This document shows, piece by piece, positions 24,937-34,379 of a DNA stretch of 64,000 nucleotides. The stretch is from positions 1 through 64,000 of the forward strand of contig CAXHEX010000026.1 in NCBI GenBank assembly GCA_964016105.1, read 5' to 3'. The notes under the pieces were generated by a model. It ran no database searches, was not told the origin of the DNA, and saw only the letters and a list, made by a program, of their open reading frames with translations. The translations under genes and the position numbers were made by a program. This DNA comes from Ketobacter sp964016105 (GTDB taxonomy: Bacteria; Pseudomonadota; Gammaproteobacteria; Pseudomonadales; Ketobacteraceae). The first letter of the stretch is position 1. Every line of letters starts with the position of its first letter.

Positions 24937-26460
24937 TTATTCTTCTTCAACTGTAAAATATTGGGCTACGAATTTAGTCAGCCCAATGGCAATGGCCGGT
25001 ACACCAGACCCGGTAAATGCTTCACCCACAAAATACAAATCGTCCTGCCCCTGGTAACTGGGCCAGGTGGCTCGCCAAGTGAGTAAATCTTCAGGTGTTG
25101 GTGGGAAGAAGAAGCGCTTGTGATCTATCTGTTCATTTAAAGTAACACCATAGCCTGCTCCATACTGTTGTACAGCTGCAAAAGATTGCTCCGGTGTGAT
25201 TTCTGCAGAAAGAGTATAGGTTGCTACGAACGCAACATCTTCCACATGACGCTTTTGCCAAAAGAAGGGTTTAACAGCAGACCCTACTTCCGGATCAATC
25301 AACTCGGTGCCACCTAACCCCAGGGCTTCCGGCCAAAATGCCGCTTGTTCAGGTAAGCCCGTGTTTTCATAGCCAGAGATTGTTGTAAGATAAACATCGT
25401 TGGGCGGCACTCTTACAATGGCTGTGCTCAACAGATCTTTGCGAGGGCCTTCTGGGAGGAAATTCATGGCTGCACGGGGTGTGGTTGCTACGATAACGCG
25501 ATCGAACTGGTAGATGTTTTCATCTGTTTCAACCATCCAAACGTTGTCTTCACCCTCTGTGGTCATCGCCAAGGAGACCACAGGCTCAGAAAGCTTGACC
25601 TTAATACCCGCTCGCTTCACCAGCTCCTTCCAAAAGGTTTGATAGCCGTCTTTGAAGAACCACCAGCGTTGGGTTCCTTCACCATCATTAGCAGCCAACA
25701 GGGAGACAATGTTAGGTGGAGTACCTTCCGGTAAATCCTCAACTCCCACACCCAAATATTTCAATATGCGCGTAACTTCCACCGGAGTCCAATTTAATCC
25801 TCCAGCCAAAGCCGCGGACGCACTGGCATAAGAACTGGGGCCAGCACCAAGGGCATCGGCCGTGAAGACAATCAGACGAGTCAGTGCAGACAAGTCATTG
25901 CGGACACCCCATTCATGGATGGTCTCAGTGAGATTGTCTGCTTCCAGTATTCCACAAGTCACCGGATCGACCTGCTGGGCAATACATCCGGCATATTGCG
26001 TCATCACCGTGAGGCCACGAATCAATTGTTCAGCTAATACATCAGCCTCATATTCCTGAAGGTATTCATTTAGAGGTGTGAGCTGAAACGTCTCGGAATC
26101 GAGTGTGTCAAAGTCCACAGCCGGAATCAGTTCCTGTTGCGAGACGTCGATCATCTCCGCCAGCAGGGGCTGAATACCATCGCCGGCAATGCTACCACCA
26201 GGAACAAACATGGTAGACATATCGTATGCTTTGCCATCAACAAATACGGTGTGAGCCACTCCCCCAACAGAGTCTTCTTTTTCAAACACGGTTACTTGGC
26301 GGTAACCTTCTTTCTCAAGTAAATAGGCTGCTGTTAATCCAGAAGCGCCGCCACCAATGATGGCAATCTTCTCGTCATAAACATTTTTTTTACAGCCAAA
26401 GAGCAAGGTGGTTAAACAAATACACAATAAAAATTTGCTTCGTGGTCTTAATAACTTCAT
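24937..26460 (-). CDS. Flavin-dependent oxidoreductase/isomerase lipoprotein
   Basis: 507 residues. A lipoprotein signal peptide ends in LLFGC with the modified Cys at 23, followed directly by KK. The FAD-binding GGGASGL (36-42) and later VIVATTPRAAM and LYFVGEAF belong to the flavin amine oxidase/polyenoic fatty acid isomerase-like superfamily. A lipid-anchored FAD enzyme of this fold is unusual because FAD must be loaded before or after export; no twin-arginine motif is seen. The substrate could be an amine, a carotenoid-like or polyene lipid. The gene stands alone, with 280 bases of AT-rich sequence upstream. Confidence 0.75.
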   Translation of the reverse strand: MKLLRPRSKFLLCICLTTLLFGCKKNVYDEKIAIIGGGASGLTAAYLLEKEGYRQVTVFEKEDSVGGVAHTVFVDGKAYDMSTMFVPGGSIAGDGIQPLLAEMIDVSQQELIPAVDFDTLDSETFQLTPLNEYLQEYEADVLAEQLIRGLTVMTQYAGCIAQQVDPVTCGILEADNLTETIHEWGVRNDLSALTRLIVFTADALGAGPSSYASASAALAGGLNWTPVEVTRILKYLGVGVEDLPEGTPPNIVSLLAANDGEGTQRWWFFKDGYQTFWKELVKRAGIKVKLSEPVVSLAMTTEGEDNVWMVETDENIYQFDRVIVATTPRAAMNFLPEGPRKDLLSTAIVRVPPNDVYLTTISGYENTGLPEQAAFWPEALGLGGTELIDPEVGSAVKPFFWQKRHVEDVAFVATYTLSAEITPEQSFAAVQQYGAGYGVTLNEQIDHKRFFFPPTPEDLLTWRATWPSYQGQDDLYFVGEAFTGSGVPAIAIGLTKFVAQYFTVEEE

Positions 26461-26743
26461 GGTTTCCTACCTATGGTTATTGCAGGTTTTACAGTTCGAT
26501 CCTTAAAAAAACCTCAGACACCAGACAATTCATCCAAGGTGGCAGCCTGACAGCTGTCCCCCTTCGTCAAAAACACTCGATCAGTATTCCGAATACTTGA
26601 GCAAAACCCTGAACGTGAACAACATCATCCTGACGAATTCGTCATATAAGGTGAAGCTAAACTATGCAATTATTCCGCAGTGGTCAATAGTCATTGTCCT
26701 ACAATTTGACCGCATCATCACTTATAGGTGTATTGGGACGCAG

Positions 26744-27181
26744 CTACAGTTCCAATCGATAAACCCAGGCATCCTCACGCTGCTCGCCGGCAGGGTAATA
26801 ATTTTTTCTCACACCCACCTGAACAAAACCTTCATTTTCGTACAGAGCAATGGCCGCTGAATTGCTCGGGCGCACTTCCAGAAATGCCTGCTCCGCACCA
26901 AGATCTTTTGCCGCTTGCAAAGAGTGCCCTAACATTTGTTTGCCCCACCCCTTTCGCTGGGTCTCAGGGTCAACACAGATATTGAGAATATGGCACTCCT
27001 GCACCGCAACAAATGCCACACAATAGGATCGAACCTTTTCCCCCACCATACCCACATGGCAAAGATGACCATTACGCAAACTTTCCAGGAACATCCCTTC
27101 TGTCCATGGCCAGGGATAGGCCCGGATTTCAACGTCCATCACCTGAGGTAAATGCTTGGTTGTTAATAACTGAATTTCCAT
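26744..27181 (-). CDS. rimI: Ribosomal protein S18-alanine N-acetyltransferase
   Basis: 145 residues of the GNAT fold. Motif A is ICVDPETQRKGWGKQMLG (acetyl-CoA pyrophosphate loop RKGWGK); YPWPWTEGMF and SNSAAIALYENEGF are standard RimI blocks. The ATG at 27181 gives the family's usual length; a TTG six codons upstream exists but is not needed. It acetylates the N-terminal Ala of S18. The gene is preceded with 19 bases by a HolD-like gene, as in E. coli holD-rimI. Confidence 0.9.
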   Translation of the reverse strand: MEIQLLTTKHLPQVMDVEIRAYPWPWTEGMFLESLRNGHLCHVGMVGEKVRSYCVAFVAVQECHILNICVDPETQRKGWGKQMLGHSLQAAKDLGAEQAFLEVRPSNSAAIALYENEGFVQVGVRKNYYPAGEQREDAWVYRLEL

Positions 27182-27200
27182 AGAAGCTGCGCCAAACAAG

Positions 27201-28028
27201 CTATGGAAGGAAGGCTTGAATTTGCTGCCAGCAGCGCCGTTTTAATGTCCAGTCCTGCATTTGGTTAAAGCTGGGGAGCACCAGCGTCATTCCTGTAAGG
27301 CCGTCTAATTGAACTGGAGCAAGGGTTTCTGCAACGGGATTCAACTCCGTTTGTTGCAGCAGGCTGGGGGCTTGGGGGCCCAAGAACAATGTCTTTGGCC
27401 ATGGAGCGGAAGACGCGAAAAATCCCATCAACCCATCCCGGGCCGCAGAGCGATCTTTGGCGATGCGTGGGTTATTCACTATTGGCCACTGAAACGTTCG
27501 CGGTGCGTGATTGCTAAGCCAATCGCCGCAACCCAATAACTGCAACATATCCGATAACATTCGATGCTCCATGGCCGATAACCCGGGCGCATCGGGCAAA
27601 GCGAGCTCCACTACCACTCGAAACTGATCGGCCACATCAACAATGGCCAACGCAAAGCGCGTTTCTCGGGTCGAAGAAATCTTTCTTTCTGTTGGTGTTG
27701 ACTGCCCTTCCTTCAGGCCCAGCTTAGTTAAATCCAATACCGGCGTAGCGTCAGTCTCGGTGGCCGCTTCAACTCTGCCTTGCTCAGTTTCTGAAGGCAG
27801 CTTGGGCTCCGGCTTCAATGGGTCTGGCTCTGCTGCTGGCTTTGGATTTACCCCTTTATCTAGATGGGTCGTCTCAAGCTCAGCCTCTTTTTTATCACTA
27901 TCTACGGACGGCCAAATCTGCTCGGGCTGCAACAATGGCAAAGACGGTGCTCCATCCAATGGCTCTCGAGCAACAAATTGAGAAATACCAAGGGCATCAA
28001 GATAAGCGAGGCGTTCACTCTCTAACAC
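27201..28028 (-). CDS. HolD-like protein (possible DNA polymerase III psi)
   Basis: 275 residues. The first ~20 residues (ERLAYLDALGISQFVAR) resemble the conserved HolD opening in which a short helix binds the clamp loader. A long Glu/Pro/Lys-rich linker (about 45-115) follows and a C-terminal domain ending WQQIQAFLP. The neighbour rimI follows directly, as in holD-rimI operons, which is the main basis for the call. The protein is longer than E. coli psi (137), like its counterparts in Pseudomonas. Identity needs a profile search. Confidence 0.55.
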   Translation of the reverse strand: MLESERLAYLDALGISQFVAREPLDGAPSLPLLQPEQIWPSVDSDKKEAELETTHLDKGVNPKPAAEPDPLKPEPKLPSETEQGRVEAATETDATPVLDLTKLGLKEGQSTPTERKISSTRETRFALAIVDVADQFRVVVELALPDAPGLSAMEHRMLSDMLQLLGCGDWLSNHAPRTFQWPIVNNPRIAKDRSAARDGLMGFFASSAPWPKTLFLGPQAPSLLQQTELNPVAETLAPVQLDGLTGMTLVLPSFNQMQDWTLKRRCWQQIQAFLP

Positions 28029-28034
28029 GACGGG

Positions 28035-29588
28035 TTATACACCACTATTTTTTTGCGGGTGGGCTTTATCGCTGTTCACCGCTAAATAATTGAGGGCGTT
28101 GAGATACGCTTTTGCTGAAGCGGCCACAATATCAATGTCAGCACCATGGCCGTTAACTATGCGGCCTCCTTTCTCCAGGCGCACGGTCACTTCCCCTTGG
28201 GAATCTGTGCCGCTGGTAATGGCGCTAACATTATAAAGCTCCAAAGTGGATCCACTGTTCACCATTCTTTCAATGGCCTTGAAAGTGGCATCCACAGGAC
28301 CAGCACCGGGTGCCTGCTCCCGTAACTCTTTACCGTCGACATTCAAGACCAAATCCGCCACCGGAGTCTCACCGGTTTGGGAGCTAACGTTAAGGGAGAC
28401 AAAGGCATACTTCTCATTATCTTTTGCCTTTTGGGCATCGCTCACCAGAGCCTGGATATCTTCGTCGAATATTTCGTGTTTTTTGTCCGCCAGGTCTTTG
28501 AAGCGCTGAAACGCTTCGTTCACATCCTGCTCTGACTTTAAGTTAATGCCCAATTCATCCAGCCGGGCACGGAATGCGTTGCGACCGGAATGCTTACCCA
28601 ACACCATACGGTTTGCGTTCCAACCCACATCTTCCGCTTTCATGATTTCGTAAGTTTCACGGAACTTAATCACACCATCCTGATGGATGCCGGACTCATG
28701 GGCAAAGGCATTGGCGCCCACAATGGCCTTATTGGGCTGAACCGGGAAGCCGGTGATGGACGAAACCAAACGGGATGCGGGCACAATTTCCTGGGTATTG
28801 ATATCCGTGTGGACGTCAAAGTAATCCCCCCGGGTACGTACCGCCATGACAATTTCTTCCAGGGCCGCATTACCTGCCCTTTCCCCCAGGCCATTGATGG
28901 TACATTCCACCTGTCGCGCACCCTGGGTCACGGCGGATAGGGAGTTGGCTACCGCCAGCCCCAGATCATTATGGCAGTGCACAGAAAATATGGCTTTATC
29001 CGCATTGGGCACCCGCTGCATCAATTGACCAATCATCTCTCCATATTGATGGGGCATGGCATAGCCCACTGTGTCGGGAATATTGATTGTGCTAGCGCCG
29101 GCATCAATGGCGGCCTCAATCACCCGGCAGAGAAAGTCCAGATCGGATCGACCCGCGTCTTCACAGGAGAACTCCACATCGTCACATTGATTGCGCGCCC
29201 GCTTCACCGCTTTTACGGCTTGCTCCAGCACCTGATCAGGGCTCAAACGCAGCTTATATTCCATATGAATGGGCGACGTGGCAATAAAGGTGTGGATACG
29301 GCCAGCATTGGCATTCTTTAGGGCTTCTGCAGCCCGATCAATATCCGGGTCGACGGCACGGGCCAGAGAACAAACCCGGCTTTCCTTAATGGTTTCCGCA
29401 ACCGCCTTGACGGCTTCAAAGTCACCCTGGCTGGCAATGGCAAATCCGGCCTCGATCACATCCACATGCATCCGCTCTAACGCTTTGGCTATGCGAATCT
29501 TCTCCTCCTGGGTCATGGACGCGCCAGGGCTTTGCTCGCCGTCTCTCAAGGTGGTATCAAAAATGATGAGTTTGTCTTTCGCGCTCAT
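28035..29588 (-). CDS. leuA: 2-Isopropylmalate synthase
   Basis: 517 residues, the standard LeuA length. FDTTLRDGEQSPG (residues 9-21), HCHNDLGLAVAN, NGLGERAGNA and GKHSGRNAF mark the HMGL-like catalytic barrel and its metal-binding residues; the C-terminal ~130 residues are the LeuA allosteric dimer domain for leucine feedback. It condenses acetyl-CoA with 2-oxoisovalerate in leucine biosynthesis. It has a GAGGCGG leader close to the ATG. It lies six bases upstream of the HolD-like gene, so the three genes may share transcripts. No leader peptide or attenuator is evident upstream. Confidence 0.96.
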   Translation of the reverse strand: MSAKDKLIIFDTTLRDGEQSPGASMTQEEKIRIAKALERMHVDVIEAGFAIASQGDFEAVKAVAETIKESRVCSLARAVDPDIDRAAEALKNANAGRIHTFIATSPIHMEYKLRLSPDQVLEQAVKAVKRARNQCDDVEFSCEDAGRSDLDFLCRVIEAAIDAGASTINIPDTVGYAMPHQYGEMIGQLMQRVPNADKAIFSVHCHNDLGLAVANSLSAVTQGARQVECTINGLGERAGNAALEEIVMAVRTRGDYFDVHTDINTQEIVPASRLVSSITGFPVQPNKAIVGANAFAHESGIHQDGVIKFRETYEIMKAEDVGWNANRMVLGKHSGRNAFRARLDELGINLKSEQDVNEAFQRFKDLADKKHEIFDEDIQALVSDAQKAKDNEKYAFVSLNVSSQTGETPVADLVLNVDGKELREQAPGAGPVDATFKAIERMVNSGSTLELYNVSAITSGTDSQGEVTVRLEKGGRIVNGHGADIDIVAASAKAYLNALNYLAVNSDKAHPQKNSGV

Positions 29589-29823
29589 GGCCGCCTCACA
29601 GTCCAGGTATCGTGATCTCTATAATGGGCTCGATTTGGCTGAATCTCAACCATGCATAAGATCTAAAATTAGGGCAGGTATAGTAGCCAAGGCGGCTGAG
29701 GCAAGCAAACTTGGGCGCTGGCGACTCTAAAGACAGTCTCAAGATCTCAGATGTTGGCCTGGGTCAACCCGACATAGCACCCAAGAGGTAAACTATGTCG
29801 CTCTACATCGGTAGGAACTAAAC

Positions 29824-32628
29824 ATGGCAAACAGTCGGTTAATACGCCCTAGGTTGACCCGTTATCTAACCCAGCTATTAACTTCCAGCTCCATTGTTCT
29901 GATTAGCGCTGATGCAGGCACAGGTAAAACAACCATGATCACCCAATTCATGGAAGAGTCAAAAAGCTCAACCCAGCTACTCGCACTGACTCCAGCAACG
30001 GGAAACGCGACCTCCCTATTTCACGCACTAAATTCATGCTTTGGCACTAATCTGCCCGAATACGATAGCTATGAGGCGGTAGAGAGTTTTATCCAGAGAT
30101 GGAGCAGCCGATTGGAGATCAATACAATAAGTCAGCAAATTATCGCCATTGACAATGTTCAGTACCTAGACACCACTGCAACAAAAGCCTTAGCGCTTTT
30201 GCTCTATGCTGCACCGTCACAACTATGCTTAATATGCATAAGTGATAACGCCTTTGCAGACCCTCTATATAAAGCTGGTCTTGATATACAAGCATCTTTG
30301 TTTGAACCTGCTAAATTAAATTTTACGTCGCTAGAAGTAAAGCAACTAAGTCAACTTAATTCATGGTCAATCAGCCCTGATTCGCGTTCAAGGGTCATTA
30401 GCCTAACCCAGGGCTGGCCTTTGGGAACGAGCCTTCTGCTAGAATACATTAACTCTTCCACTGGAGAACATGGGATCACTACACTTTTAAACCACAGAAC
30501 AAAACTTCATTCCTGGTTTTCACTTTGCTGGCAACAATATTTTTCAGATACAGAATTACAATTATTAAAACAACTGGCAATAATGCCAATAGTGGATTAC
30601 CCCACACTTCGCTACTTCCCGAACTACAAACGACTCCACAAGCTTGTTTCAGATCTGCCCTTACGTACAACTTTAGTCTCACAAAACAATCAAGGACAAC
30701 TGATTCTTAACCCATGCTTACGAGAATACCTACTCAGCCTCTGGTACCCAGCAGAACTGCGAAAAGAATGTAAGCAACTACTACCAATTCTAGAGAGACA
30801 GAACCTATTTGAAGAAAGCATGAAGATATGCGTCATGAGCGAGAACTACCACGAGCTTATTAAACTAATCGATCAAATAGCTGACTCCTATGTGGCAAGT
30901 AACAAAGAAGAACTGCTGCAAAATTGGATAAAAAAACTGCCTTTGGATTACGACGTGTATCCAGCGATCCAAAAAGCAGAAGCTCTGACTCTCTTAGCAA
31001 CTTCACCGATGAAAGCTGAGCGATTACTAAACCAAGCCTACCAGGGATATCTGAAAGAAGGAAAATTGGATTCCTGCGCCATAGTTTGGTCTTTAGCAAT
31101 AAAAGCATTAATGGGAACTTGGCAGAGCACTCCGCTGGCAAACCGTTGGCTGGAACGACTGCACAATGATTTAGAGGGAGCGGATTTAAGCGGATACCCT
31201 TCAGCTGAGCTTTCACTACTAACCGGAACGATGGGTTTGTCTATTTATTTCTTACCATTTAGCTTTAACAGCGAAACCTGGTTCAGAAAGGCCATTGAAC
31301 ACACACTTGACCTGTCAACCCCCCATAACAAGGCACTGTTGTGCGAATACTGTTTTCACTACTTGATGTTTTTAACAGAGGATTTCAACCAAGCAACGAC
31401 TCTTAATCATCGATATAGTGCTGCAGTAAATCAGACCAACACGAAACAGCTGATTGCCTTGATTACCCAAGCATTTCTTAATGCTCAAACCCAATTGAGG
31501 CTCGGTAATCTTGCATTATTTGAATTCCACATCTCTGAGCTTAAAAAGTTGCAAGAACGGTCACGATTTAAAATACTCGATTCCTACACGAATGCAGGCC
31601 CAATTTACGCTGCTCTGATCAGGGGAAAAACATCACTAGCACAATTACAACTCCAAGCAGCGCTAAAAGACACAGACTTGTCTATACCTATGAACTTTAG
31701 CCATATAAAACTATTGGAATCATGGTGCAATTTAGAAGCAAATCAACCCCAGCAGGCATTGGCCAACGTAAATCTTGCTTCGGCGGCGGCTGACCAACGG
31801 ATACCGCCTTTTGCGCACATACATGTTCTCTTGATAGAAGCCTTGGTGCTTCACGAAACGGGAAACCCAACAGCGGCTACGGGATCTTTGATCCGGGCCG
31901 AAACAATTAACAGCGGAAAAAAAGGCGAACTCTTTATTCAAATATCATGGGTTAGAGCCTATTTCAATTTCAAACAAAGAAACTACGAGTCATGTCAAAA
32001 TTACTTAAGGTACATTGCTAAAGCGACCCAAAGAAATGATATATGCTGTCATCTCACCTTCGTTAAACGATTGTACGAACCCGTATTGCGGTATTGGATA
32101 AACAAGAATTGGTACCGGGATTGCTGGCTTCGTTGGCTCGCTCCCCTAAGCTCCGAAATATCGCCTACTCCCTGGCTACCCGAAATGCAGCCCATCAAAG
32201 TGTATCTTTTTGACCGTTTTCGTATAGTTATAAATTCGGAGGAACTTACTTTCGGAAGGAAACAACCCAAGAAAGCGCTGACCTTATTAATAACTTTATT
32301 GTTGAATGGCGGTGAAGCCAATGAATCTGATCTCGCTTTCGAAATCTGGCCGGACTTAGATGGCGACCATGCAAGAGCTGCCTTAAAAACGACATTGCAT
32401 CGACTTCGCAAACTTATGGGGTATCAATGTATAGAAGTAAGTGGCGGAAAGTTCCGAATCAACAATAGGTGGGTCTGGTGTGACTGGATTAGCTGGTTGA
32501 AAAACGACCATCCAGCCGCTTTCAACTCCAATTCTGAAATGGTGCTGTTACCTGCTGAGGAAGACACTTCCACCTTGCGGAACGCAAGGCGGAAACTCGA
32601 ACAGCTAATGGCTTCAAACTGTGAATAA
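29824..32628 (+). CDS. Large STAND-type regulator with winged-helix C terminus
   Basis: 934 residues. The N terminus (LIRPRLTRYLTQLLTSSSIV) and Walker A ADAGTGKTT (29-37) plus Walker B IIAIDNVQYLD resemble MalT-type STAND ATPases. A long helical, probably TPR-like, middle spans about 330-780. From ~795 a DNA-binding domain follows: KVYLFDRFRIVI, GRKQPKKALTLLITLLL, ALKTTLHRLRKLMG, i.e. an OmpR/BTAD-type winged helix instead of the LuxR domain of MalT. Such fusions sense a small ligand through the STAND module and activate transcription. No target is obvious; the neighbours are convergent or unrelated. Codon use is AT-richer than the flanks (e.g. leuA), hinting at separate origin. Confidence 0.82.
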   Translation: MANSRLIRPRLTRYLTQLLTSSSIVLISADAGTGKTTMITQFMEESKSSTQLLALTPATGNATSLFHALNSCFGTNLPEYDSYEAVESFIQRWSSRLEINTISQQIIAIDNVQYLDTTATKALALLLYAAPSQLCLICISDNAFADPLYKAGLDIQASLFEPAKLNFTSLEVKQLSQLNSWSISPDSRSRVISLTQGWPLGTSLLLEYINSSTGEHGITTLLNHRTKLHSWFSLCWQQYFSDTELQLLKQLAIMPIVDYPTLRYFPNYKRLHKLVSDLPLRTTLVSQNNQGQLILNPCLREYLLSLWYPAELRKECKQLLPILERQNLFEESMKICVMSENYHELIKLIDQIADSYVASNKEELLQNWIKKLPLDYDVYPAIQKAEALTLLATSPMKAERLLNQAYQGYLKEGKLDSCAIVWSLAIKALMGTWQSTPLANRWLERLHNDLEGADLSGYPSAELSLLTGTMGLSIYFLPFSFNSETWFRKAIEHTLDLSTPHNKALLCEYCFHYLMFLTEDFNQATTLNHRYSAAVNQTNTKQLIALITQAFLNAQTQLRLGNLALFEFHISELKKLQERSRFKILDSYTNAGPIYAALIRGKTSLAQLQLQAALKDTDLSIPMNFSHIKLLESWCNLEANQPQQALANVNLASAAADQRIPPFAHIHVLLIEALVLHETGNPTAATGSLIRAETINSGKKGELFIQISWVRAYFNFKQRNYESCQNYLRYIAKATQRNDICCHLTFVKRLYEPVLRYWINKNWYRDCWLRWLAPLSSEISPTPWLPEMQPIKVYLFDRFRIVINSEELTFGRKQPKKALTLLITLLLNGGEANESDLAFEIWPDLDGDHARAALKTTLHRLRKLMGYQCIEVSGGKFRINNRWVWCDWISWLKNDHPAAFNSNSEMVLLPAEEDTSTLRNARRKLEQLMASNCE

Positions 32629-32657
32629 AAAGCAACCACTTTATAATCTATAGTTTG

Positions 32658-33008
32658 CTATTGATATTCACAGCGACGTGTGGTGCAAAGTTGAACAGCA
32701 ACTGCCTTCTGTTTATAAGACTCACACCCTTTCAGGTGAAATCTTACAGGAAACCCCTTTTCAGCTGCCGTAAGCATGGTTGAATATGCTCTACTCATTG
32801 CCTTTTCATCCCCTAGGGATTGTTCACTAAAAGCAACGACATTGGACTTTCCACACTTTTCGGTGTTTGGCCCATCCCACCGGATCATCACATGGTTTTT
32901 ATAAGATTCGATTATGTCGACTCTTCCATGACTCCAGGATTCAGCTGCCGCAACTCCACTTAACAACAAAGGTACAGCAGCTACCAATAATTTTATTTCA
33001 GCTTTCAT
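32658..33008 (-). CDS. Small secreted protein of unknown function
   Basis: 116 residues. A signal peptide (LLVAAVPLLLSGVAAAES, cleavage near residue 23) precedes a ~93-residue mature domain with four cysteines (in EKCGKS, LKGCES, QLCTTRRC). Two disulfides are plausible in the periplasm. I do not recognise the family. It is convergent with the STAND regulator and has its own upstream region of about 140 bases. Confidence 0.65.
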   Translation of the reverse strand: MKAEIKLLVAAVPLLLSGVAAAESWSHGRVDIIESYKNHVMIRWDGPNTEKCGKSNVVAFSEQSLGDEKAMSRAYSTMLTAAEKGFPVRFHLKGCESYKQKAVAVQLCTTRRCEYQ

Positions 33009-33147
33009 ATCAGATTCCTCTATCTAGATAAACAGTAAAACCGCCAAACAGGAGACTTTCGAAATCCCGGTGTTTGGCTGGCTTTAACTTTTTAGCAACA
33101 CAGAGGTAACAGATAGGTAACGTTTTCAAACCCAAGTCTTTTTTTAA

Positions 33148-33516
33148 CTAGGCGCCGCCGGGTTCACCAGTAAATTCAACCAAAATATCGGTGTCAGTCA
33201 CGATAGTTTGACAGGCCAACCGATAAGTGGGTGGTAAATCACGCACGTAAGCCCGATCTTCTTCAGCTGCAGGTAACTTACCAATGGATTTCAAAACGCC
33301 GCGCTCTTTATCGGTAAGAGCCATGCCTTTCACCCGATCCCCATCCAGGTGAACGACCTTTACCAGGCAGGAGGCGCAACGACCATCTTGGCATTCAAAC
33401 GGAATGGGGATGTTGTTTTCTTTAGCTACTCCCAACAAGGTGCTGCGTTTCCCCGCTACCGCTTCAACTTTGACATTTTTGTGCATTATGGGTGAGGTAA
33501 AATAAATAGTGGCCAT
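33148..33516 (-). CDS. Plant-type [2Fe-2S] ferredoxin
   Basis: 122 residues of the beta-grasp ferredoxin fold. The cluster ligands are C42, C47 and C50 (ECQDGRCASC) and C102 (YRLACQ). It is slightly longer than classic ferredoxins because of a 70-90 insert (DKERGVLKSIGKLP). It transfers electrons in the cytoplasm; the partner is unknown. The Rieske protein gene lies divergently about 230 bases away, so the two could serve one oxygenase or reductase. Confidence 0.88.
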   Translation of the reverse strand: MATIYFTSPIMHKNVKVEAVAGKRSTLLGVAKENNIPIPFECQDGRCASCLVKVVHLDGDRVKGMALTDKERGVLKSIGKLPAAEEDRAYVRDLPPTYRLACQTIVTDTDILVEFTGEPGGA

Positions 33517-33745
33517 GGTTACTCCTCTCTTCGGTCAACAATAAAAATTAAATGCATACTTCTTCTTCAAATAGCATTCCACCGCAGTGCCCCACGGCCC
33601 CTCCCAAGGAGGCAATCACAACTTACTTCGACCTGGATCAATAGAATTCAAGAAAAATACAATTCGAGGATTGATACTTGCAGAGCAGCTGGGTATTCCA
33701 CAGCAAGCATCATTCTGGTTGGAATCTTTTTGGAAGCAGGTAAAA

Positions 33746-34138
33746 ATGAACAACGAAGCGAGCACCTTAAAACAACAGCCACTATGGTTAACCGAAAGCC
33801 ACAAACTGGTGGAGGGCTCACCACTGGTGCTTGAATGCGCCTACAACTCAAAAATCATCTCATTGATTTTAATAAGGTTTTCTGGATCCTGCTTTGCATA
33901 TATTAATCAATGTGTGCACATGCCATTTCGGCTGGATTGTGAGAACAAACAGATATTTGACCACAGGAAAAACAAACTGAAATGCTCCATGCACGGCATT
34001 ATTTATGACCTGGAAACGGGAGAATCCCTTAGCCCCACCATGTGCACTGGCGAAAAGCTAACGGCTGTGTCTGTTACGGAAAACGAAGCCGGGATATGGG
34101 TAAGCGATCCAGAACTGGAGTTAACTCCGACAAAGTAA
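33746..34138 (+). CDS. Rieske [2Fe-2S] domain protein
   Basis: 130 residues from the ATG at 33746 (AGG upstream at suitable spacing); an in-frame start 53 codons upstream would add a non-conserved tail. The Rieske ligands are C56/H58 (QCVHMPF) and C80/H83 (LKCSMHG), with a shortened second sequence box. It lacks a catalytic oxygenase domain and signal peptide, so it is a free-standing electron carrier or small subunit of the NirD/ferredoxin type. It reads away from the ferredoxin gene, and just downstream lies the 180-base MITE. Confidence 0.8.
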   Translation: MNNEASTLKQQPLWLTESHKLVEGSPLVLECAYNSKIISLILIRFSGSCFAYINQCVHMPFRLDCENKQIFDHRKNKLKCSMHGIIYDLETGESLSPTMCTGEKLTAVSVTENEAGIWVSDPELELTPTK

Positions 34139-34176
34139 ACCTGAAATGAGCGCATTGTCGCAAACCCAACATCCCA

Positions 34177-34356
34177 AGCAGGCTGTTGAAAAACGTTTTC
34201 GAGGCAGCCAATGCAAGGCAAAAATTAGCGAAAAAGCGCAGTTTACATATAGTAAATGAGCAGAGTCGGCCCCATGAGTGTAACGAGTGCTTTGGGTCTT
34301 TTGAGTTGATTTTTAACGAAGTAGTGGCAACGCAGATAGTTTTTCAACAGCCTGCT
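34177..34356. mobile_element. Non-autonomous MITE-like element with 18-base perfect ends
   Basis: AGCAGGCTGTTGAAAAAC at 34177-34194 and its exact reverse complement at 34339-34356 bound a 180-base, gene-free segment. The internal sequence includes GCAAGGCAAAAATTAGCGAAAAAGCG-type A-rich DNA and is not coding in a sensible way. Size, perfect terminal inverted repeats and lack of a transposase are typical of a MITE mobilised in trans. A target duplication is not obvious at the flanks. It lies between the Rieske gene and the convergent hydrolase. Confidence 0.8.
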
Positions 34357-34379
34357 AGCTTTCCAGGTTAGGGAGATTT

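Noticed and set aside
29589..29823. Leader peptide/attenuator upstream of leuA
   Set aside because: No Leu-rich short frame or clear terminator/antiterminator pair is visible.
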